Shown here piece by piece: positions 31,719 through 35,627 of a stretch of DNA of 35,627 bases (the stretch's first letter is position 1; each line of letters opens with the position of its first letter). Location: contig JAHDHZ010000027.1 in NCBI GenBank assembly GCA_020631045.1, positions 1 to 35,627 on the forward strand, read 5' to 3'. The notes below the pieces were generated by a model that searched no databases, was not told the DNA's origin, and saw nothing but the letters and a program-made list of their open reading frames with translations. The translations under genes and the position numbers were made by a program. Source of the stretch: Flavobacteriales bacterium (GTDB lineage: Bacteria; Bacteroidota; Bacteroidia; Flavobacteriales_G; JALEGO01).

Positions 31719-33013
31719 TGAGTAGCGATAAAAATATTGTCTTGCAAGTGCAAAACTTGTCTAAACAATACCGCTTGGGTACGGTAGGTACAGGCACTTT
31801 GTCACATGACTTAAATAAGTGGTGGCATCAGCTAAGAGGCAAAGAAGATCCGTATTTAAAGTTGGGCACTGTAAACGATCGTACAAAAGTGGGCGGAGAT
31901 TACGTTTGGGCTTTAAACGATGTCAATTTCGAAGTTCAAAAAGGCGAGGTGTTGGGCATCATTGGTAAAAATGGGGCGGGCAAATCAACGCTTTTAAAAT
32001 TACTTTCTCAAATCACGACTCCTACCAAAGGCCAGATTAACATCAAAGGGCGCGTAGCCTCACTCTTAGAGGTTGGTACGGGCTTTCACCCTGAATTGAC
32101 GGGCAGAGAAAACATCTATTTGAACGGAGCCATTTTGGGCATGACTAAATCTGAGATTCGTTCAAAAATTGATGAGATCATTGATTTTTCAGGTTGTGCA
32201 AAATACATAGATACGCCTGTAAAGCGTTATTCTTCAGGCATGATGGTGCGCCTTGGCTTTGCGGTAGCTGCGCATTTAGAGCCTGAAATTTTGGTCATTG
32301 ATGAAGTCTTAGCAGTAGGCGATGCAGAATTTCAAAACAAGTGCATTGGCAAGATGCAAGATGTAAGTAAATCTGGTAGAACAGTCTTGTTTGTTTCGCA
32401 CAACATGGAATCTGTCTCTAGGCTCTGTACAAGAGGATTGATCATTGATAAGGGAACCGTTTCTTTTTCGGGAGATGTTTCTACTTGTGTGGCCAAATAC
32501 TTTGATGATATCTTCACTCAAATGGGACAAACCCCCATCAGTGAACGCACCGATAGAAAAGGGCATGGGGCTTTTAGATACCAACATGTTCGCTTTGTCA
32601 AACAAGGCAAGCCAGTGAGTTATTTCACTCCAGGGTCAACGCTTCAAATAGAGCTCTTAATTGCACAAAAAAAGGTGGGTACACACTACAAAAAAGCCTA
32701 TCCATCCATCATTGTATATGATTCTAAAGGCAACCGCATCTCTTCTTGGGCAACAGGGTTAAATGAGCAGCCCATAAGCTTAGATAAACAAGAGACTTGG
32801 GTGAGGTTTTCAATCGACAAACTACAATTGGCACCTGGTAGGTACATCTGTAACCTACATTTAGATGAAGATTCTTCAAGCAATGTGGTGATTGATAAAT
32901 TAGAGCGTGCCTTTGAGCTTACCATTGAAGATGGAGATTATTACGGCAAAGGCTTTATTCACGGAAAAAATATGGATACCATGTTCTGTGATTTTTATGT
33001 CAATCAAGTGTGA
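31718..33013 (+). CDS. wzt: Polysaccharide ABC transporter ATPase with C-terminal domain (Wzt-like)
   Basis: The 431-residue ATPase has Walker A GKNGAGKS at 83-90, a signature YSSGM at 171-175, Walker B ILVIDE at 191-196, and a conserved histidine in VSHNM. An insertion at about 20-60 precedes Walker A, as in Wzt/TagH relatives. After about residue 260 there is an extra roughly 160-residue beta-rich region (YFTPGSTLQIELLIAQ, PGRYICNLHL) matching the Wzt C-terminal domain that reads the non-reducing-end modification of O-antigen before export. This suggests a capped or end-modified glycan. The stop overlaps the next gene's GTG. Confidence 0.93.
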   Translation: MSSDKNIVLQVQNLSKQYRLGTVGTGTLSHDLNKWWHQLRGKEDPYLKLGTVNDRTKVGGDYVWALNDVNFEVQKGEVLGIIGKNGAGKSTLLKLLSQITTPTKGQINIKGRVASLLEVGTGFHPELTGRENIYLNGAILGMTKSEIRSKIDEIIDFSGCAKYIDTPVKRYSSGMMVRLGFAVAAHLEPEILVIDEVLAVGDAEFQNKCIGKMQDVSKSGRTVLFVSHNMESVSRLCTRGLIIDKGTVSFSGDVSTCVAKYFDDIFTQMGQTPISERTDRKGHGAFRYQHVRFVKQGKPVSYFTPGSTLQIELLIAQKKVGTHYKKAYPSIIVYDSKGNRISSWATGLNEQPISLDKQETWVRFSIDKLQLAPGRYICNLHLDEDSSSNVVIDKLERAFELTIEDGDYYGKGFIHGKNMDTMFCDFYVNQV

Positions 33014-33648
33014 ACCATCGTTTAAAACATATTGATTCTTACTTTAAACTCAGATATTGGGCTTTGAAATTACCCTTTATTAAGCATTTTGCTAAGACCA
33101 AATACACTCAAACTCCGATTACTTTTCGCATGTGGTTTATGCAAAAAGTTCTGGGCTTCAACAAAAAGGCTTATTGGCCTGTGCATCATTCTAGTGTGGT
33201 CAACGGGGCTCAGAATGTTTATTGTGGCATTGAAACCTGCCCTGGGTACATGCCTGGGTGTTACGTGCAGGCGGTTGATAAGATCTACATTGGTGATTAC
33301 ACCCAAATTGCCTCAGGGGTAGGATTGATTGCTTCAAATCATGATTTATACGATTCGCGCAAGCATGTTTCAAAAGGACCCATTCGCATTGGTAAATATG
33401 GGTGGATAGGTATGAATGCTGTGATTTTACCTGGGGTGGAGTTAGGCAATCACTGCATTGTAGCAGCAGGTGCCGTGGTCACCAAATCATTCAAAGATGG
33501 TTATGTTGTTTTGGCGGGCAATCCAGCTAAAGTGATTAAGGCTTTAGACCCCGAAAAGTGTCAAGAGTTTCGAAGTGAATTTGAATATAATGGCTATATT
33601 GCAAGCTCAAATTTTAAAGCTTACAAGCAAAAGTATTTGAACATTTGA
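33010..33648 (+). CDS. Left-handed beta-helix (hexapeptide) acyltransferase
   Basis: The 212-residue protein starts with GTG inside the wzt stop. The central part has hexapeptide repeats (IRIGKYGWIGMNAVILPGVELGNHCIVAAGAVVTKS), with ASNHD near residue 112 supplying the likely catalytic histidine, and it ends with the family's GNPAKVIKAL. It resembles WbbJ/CatB-type O-acetyltransferases that use acetyl-CoA. In this locus it probably acetylates a sugar in the cytoplasm before export, separate from the periplasmic acylation expected of the MBOAT pair. The acceptor is unknown. Confidence 0.9.
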   Translation: MNHRLKHIDSYFKLRYWALKLPFIKHFAKTKYTQTPITFRMWFMQKVLGFNKKAYWPVHHSSVVNGAQNVYCGIETCPGYMPGCYVQAVDKIYIGDYTQIASGVGLIASNHDLYDSRKHVSKGPIRIGKYGWIGMNAVILPGVELGNHCIVAAGAVVTKSFKDGYVVLAGNPAKVIKALDPEKCQEFRSEFEYNGYIASSNFKAYKQKYLNI

Positions 33649-34811
33649 TGAGCACTGAACAGACATACCAGCAATGTACCCGCTGTGTGATGGATACCAC
33701 CTCTTCACAAATCAGTTTCGATGCTCAAGGGCACTGCAATTATTGCAACGCTTACTTTGAAAAAGCTGAGCAAACCTTTTTTAGACCTTATGATGTTCGT
33801 AAAAAAGAGCTAGACCAAAGAATTCAATACATCAAGCAGCGCGCTAAGGGGCAAAAATATGATTGCATAGTTGGTGTGAGTGGCGGAATGGACAGCTCTT
33901 ATTTGCTTGTCAAGAGCAAAGAATATGGTTTGAATCCTTTGGTGGTACATTTTGACAATGGGTGGAACAGTGAGCTGGCGGTACAAAACATCAACAATTT
34001 AGTCACCAAATTAGGCCTTGAGTTGCATACTGAGGTGATGGATTGGGAATTGTTCAAAGACTTACAATTGGCATATTTTAGAGCCTCAGTGATTGACATA
34101 GAAGTCTGCACAGACCAACTGATCTTTTCCCATCTCTACAAAGTAGCCAAAAAATACAAAATCAAAACCATCTTAAGTGGCGCCAACGTCTGGACAGAAA
34201 CCATCTTACCAAGAGACTGGCGGTGCGTAAAAAAACACGATTGGACCAACCTAAAAAACATCCACAAAAAATATGGGAAAAAACCAATTGCCCACCTCCC
34301 TAGACTCAATTTATCATATAAGCGAGCACTAGAACGCCAAGGGTTCAAAACCCTAACGGTATTTGATTTAGAAGACTTCAATGTCGAACAGGTAAAACAA
34401 CGCTTAACCAAAGAGTTCGATTACGTAGTTTATCCATACAAACACTACGAATCAGTGTTTACACGATTTTATCAAGGCTCTTTATTGATTGAGAAATTTG
34501 GCATAGACAAGCGTAAAGCGCACCTTTCATGTCTGATTTGTGCTGGTCAGCTTACAAGAGATAAAGCCTTAAAAGAGCTAAAAAAGCCAGCTTATCCAAC
34601 CAAACAGCAAGAGCAAGAAGACTATGAGTATCTTTTAAAAAAGTGGGGCATCACAGATGCTGAATACAAGCAAAACATGCAATTGCCTAGAGTCTACCAC
34701 GATGCTTTTGGTTGGGACGATCAATTGCTTAAAAACAGAATTGCTAAGCGTTTAGAACTTATTTATAAGTACAAAATAGCTAAGTTGTTTGGTGTTAAAT
34801 ATACCCTGTAA
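33648..34811 (+). CDS. N-acetyl sugar amidotransferase (WbpG/PseA-like)
   Basis: The 387-residue protein uses the ATG at 33648, which overlaps the upstream stop as TGATG. CTRCVMDTT and CNYCN near the N terminus look like a metal-binding pair. GVSGGMDSSY near residue 76 is a PP-loop that activates the substrate with ATP, and LSCLICAGQ lies near 287. Known relatives convert an acetamido group into an acetamidino group, as WbpG does in diacetamido-uronic acid sugars and PseA in pseudaminic acid. They usually need HisH/HisF-like partners to supply ammonia, and no such gene is in the window. Confidence 0.9.
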   Translation: MSTEQTYQQCTRCVMDTTSSQISFDAQGHCNYCNAYFEKAEQTFFRPYDVRKKELDQRIQYIKQRAKGQKYDCIVGVSGGMDSSYLLVKSKEYGLNPLVVHFDNGWNSELAVQNINNLVTKLGLELHTEVMDWELFKDLQLAYFRASVIDIEVCTDQLIFSHLYKVAKKYKIKTILSGANVWTETILPRDWRCVKKHDWTNLKNIHKKYGKKPIAHLPRLNLSYKRALERQGFKTLTVFDLEDFNVEQVKQRLTKEFDYVVYPYKHYESVFTRFYQGSLLIEKFGIDKRKAHLSCLICAGQLTRDKALKELKKPAYPTKQQEQEDYEYLLKKWGITDAEYKQNMQLPRVYHDAFGWDDQLLKNRIAKRLELIYKYKIAKLFGVKYTL

Positions 34812-35627
34812 TGAAAAAACGATTTGTTTTTATCTTTTTATTGATTGTAGCTACTGGCCTGTTTTACTTCTATTTTAAAAGAAAGGTTGAAAACATCAAC
34901 TACACTGTTTTAAACACTCAAATTAATGGAGTTGAGGGTTACACTCAAAAACCCTCTTTTTTTACAGATGAACCTATAGATTTTTACATCCACTCCACCC
35001 AAAAAATAAACGCCCAGATCTTTCATATTCAAAATGGGGTAGATAAAGTATTAAATGACTTTGAAATACCTCAAAGCATCCAAGATCTTACATTTGACCC
35101 CAAAGAAGGATACGACTTTAAAAAGAGCTATACTCTTAAAGATCACAATCTGAAATCTGGGTATTATTATCTTCAGTGTGTTACAAACCAAAATCAAGAT
35201 ACCGGGTATATTCCTTTTACAGTAAAACCAAGAGGTGCGAAAGACATTGTCGTGTTTTCATCTATCAATACTTGGCAAGCTTACAATCAGTTTGGAGGAG
35301 GATCTTATTACAAAGATTTTAAAGCGATCAAATACAAGTGGTTTACAGACCTGTTTATGCCTTCTTTCAAGAAAAAGACTTATTTGCCTTTCAATCGTCC
35401 TTATGATTTTACTAAGCAAGAAATTCAGAAGATGCTACATGCAACTGATAATCAAAAGGGGCTGAAACATTCTCATTTGTTAAGAGCAGAGTCTTATTTG
35501 CTTGATTTTTTAGCTTTAAACCAACATGATTATGCTGCATATACCGACTTTGATTTGATGTTTGATTACGATGCACTTTTCAAGGCAAAATTGTGGATTT
35601 TTAATACCCATTCTGAGTATTGGTCGG
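34811..35627 (+). CDS. Membrane-anchored N,N-dimethylformamidase-large-subunit-like protein, partial
   Basis: My translation from the ATG at 34811, overlapping the previous stop as TAATG, stays open to the right edge for 272 residues. An N-terminal helix (RFVFIFLLIVATGLFYFYF) should anchor it in the inner membrane with the rest outside. A beta-rich part (about 30-140) precedes a domain starting DIVVFSSINTWQAYNQFGGGSYY and reaching NTHSEYWS, which resembles the yxAYNxxGGxSLY and GHxEYWS segments of the N,N-dimethylformamidase large-subunit family. The rest of the catalytic domain is outside the window. The family hydrolyses formamide C-N bonds in the characterised case; here the substrate is unknown. 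Confidence 0.75.
   Translation, partial: MKKRFVFIFLLIVATGLFYFYFKRKVENINYTVLNTQINGVEGYTQKPSFFTDEPIDFYIHSTQKINAQIFHIQNGVDKVLNDFEIPQSIQDLTFDPKEGYDFKKSYTLKDHNLKSGYYYLQCVTNQNQDTGYIPFTVKPRGAKDIVVFSSINTWQAYNQFGGGSYYKDFKAIKYKWFTDLFMPSFKKKTYLPFNRPYDFTKQEIQKMLHATDNQKGLKHSHLLRAESYLLDFLALNQHDYAAYTDFDLMFDYDALFKAKLWIFNTHSEYWS

Noticed and set aside
1-35627. CRISPR arrays, tRNA genes, insertion sequences or prophage genes
   Set aside because: No regular direct repeats, cloverleaf-like segments, transposase or phage proteins were seen on either strand.

Overview
This 35.6 kb window is AT-rich, very gene-dense bacterial DNA. It is most likely from a member of Bacteroidota, probably Flavobacteriales-like. The evidence is: upstream boxes of the form TAnnTTTG, one with a TTTG element exactly 19 nt upstream; almost no Shine-Dalgarno sequences; a recF gene followed by a DUF721 gene; many small lipoproteins; and a Wzc-type kinase with a tyrosine-rich tail. 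I saw no tRNA, rRNA, CRISPR array, insertion sequence or phage gene. No gene-free stretch exceeds about 180 bases.

Positions 1-4526 (minus strand) hold a tightly coupled run: a fatty acid desaturase, a secreted MORN-like repeat protein, the tRNA 2-thiouridylase mnmA, a lipoprotein, and a subtilisin-like protease that runs off the left edge. Positions 4599-6709 (plus) hold an NhaC-type antiporter and an outer-membrane barrel protein, closed by a clear hairpin terminator. Two exported proteins of unknown function follow on the minus strand (6764-8203), then a monoacylglycerol-lipase-like hydrolase overlapping a lipoprotein MsrB (8251-9563).

Positions 9569-20004 are a housekeeping and DNA-metabolism block: an AddB-like PD-(D/E)XK nuclease with a TPR protein; a divergent lipoprotein M2 (ACE-family) metallopeptidase; surE with a small membrane protein; recF with a DciA-like DUF721 gene; a TrmH-type methyltransferase with a ureohydrolase; an HU protein; and a DUF218 membrane protein. 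Several neighbouring genes converge with only a few bases between them, or overlap.

Positions 20031-35627 are a surface-polysaccharide locus. It encodes a Wzc-like BY-kinase/co-polymerase, a GT2 glycosyltransferase, a trio (GNAT acetyltransferase, SpsF-type cytidylyltransferase, GSA-like aminotransferase) that looks like the making of a CMP-activated amino sugar, an MBOAT/SGNH O-acylation pair, a minus-strand GT2 plus sugar epimerase/dehydratase inset, an SDR, a Wzm/Wzt ABC exporter whose ATPase has a C-terminal extension, a hexapeptide-repeat acyltransferase, an N-acetyl-sugar amidotransferase, and a membrane-anchored protein related to the N,N-dimethylformamidase large subunit, cut by the right edge. 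The likely product is an acylated, amino-sugar-rich glycan exported by ABC transport. Its structure cannot be read from this window.

The observations most worth following are the dimethylformamidase-like protein beside the amidotransferase, the cytidylyltransferase/aminotransferase/acetyltransferase trio, the palindrome laid over a divergent promoter at 12767-12790, and several -7 boxes so close to start codons that leaderless mRNAs are implied.
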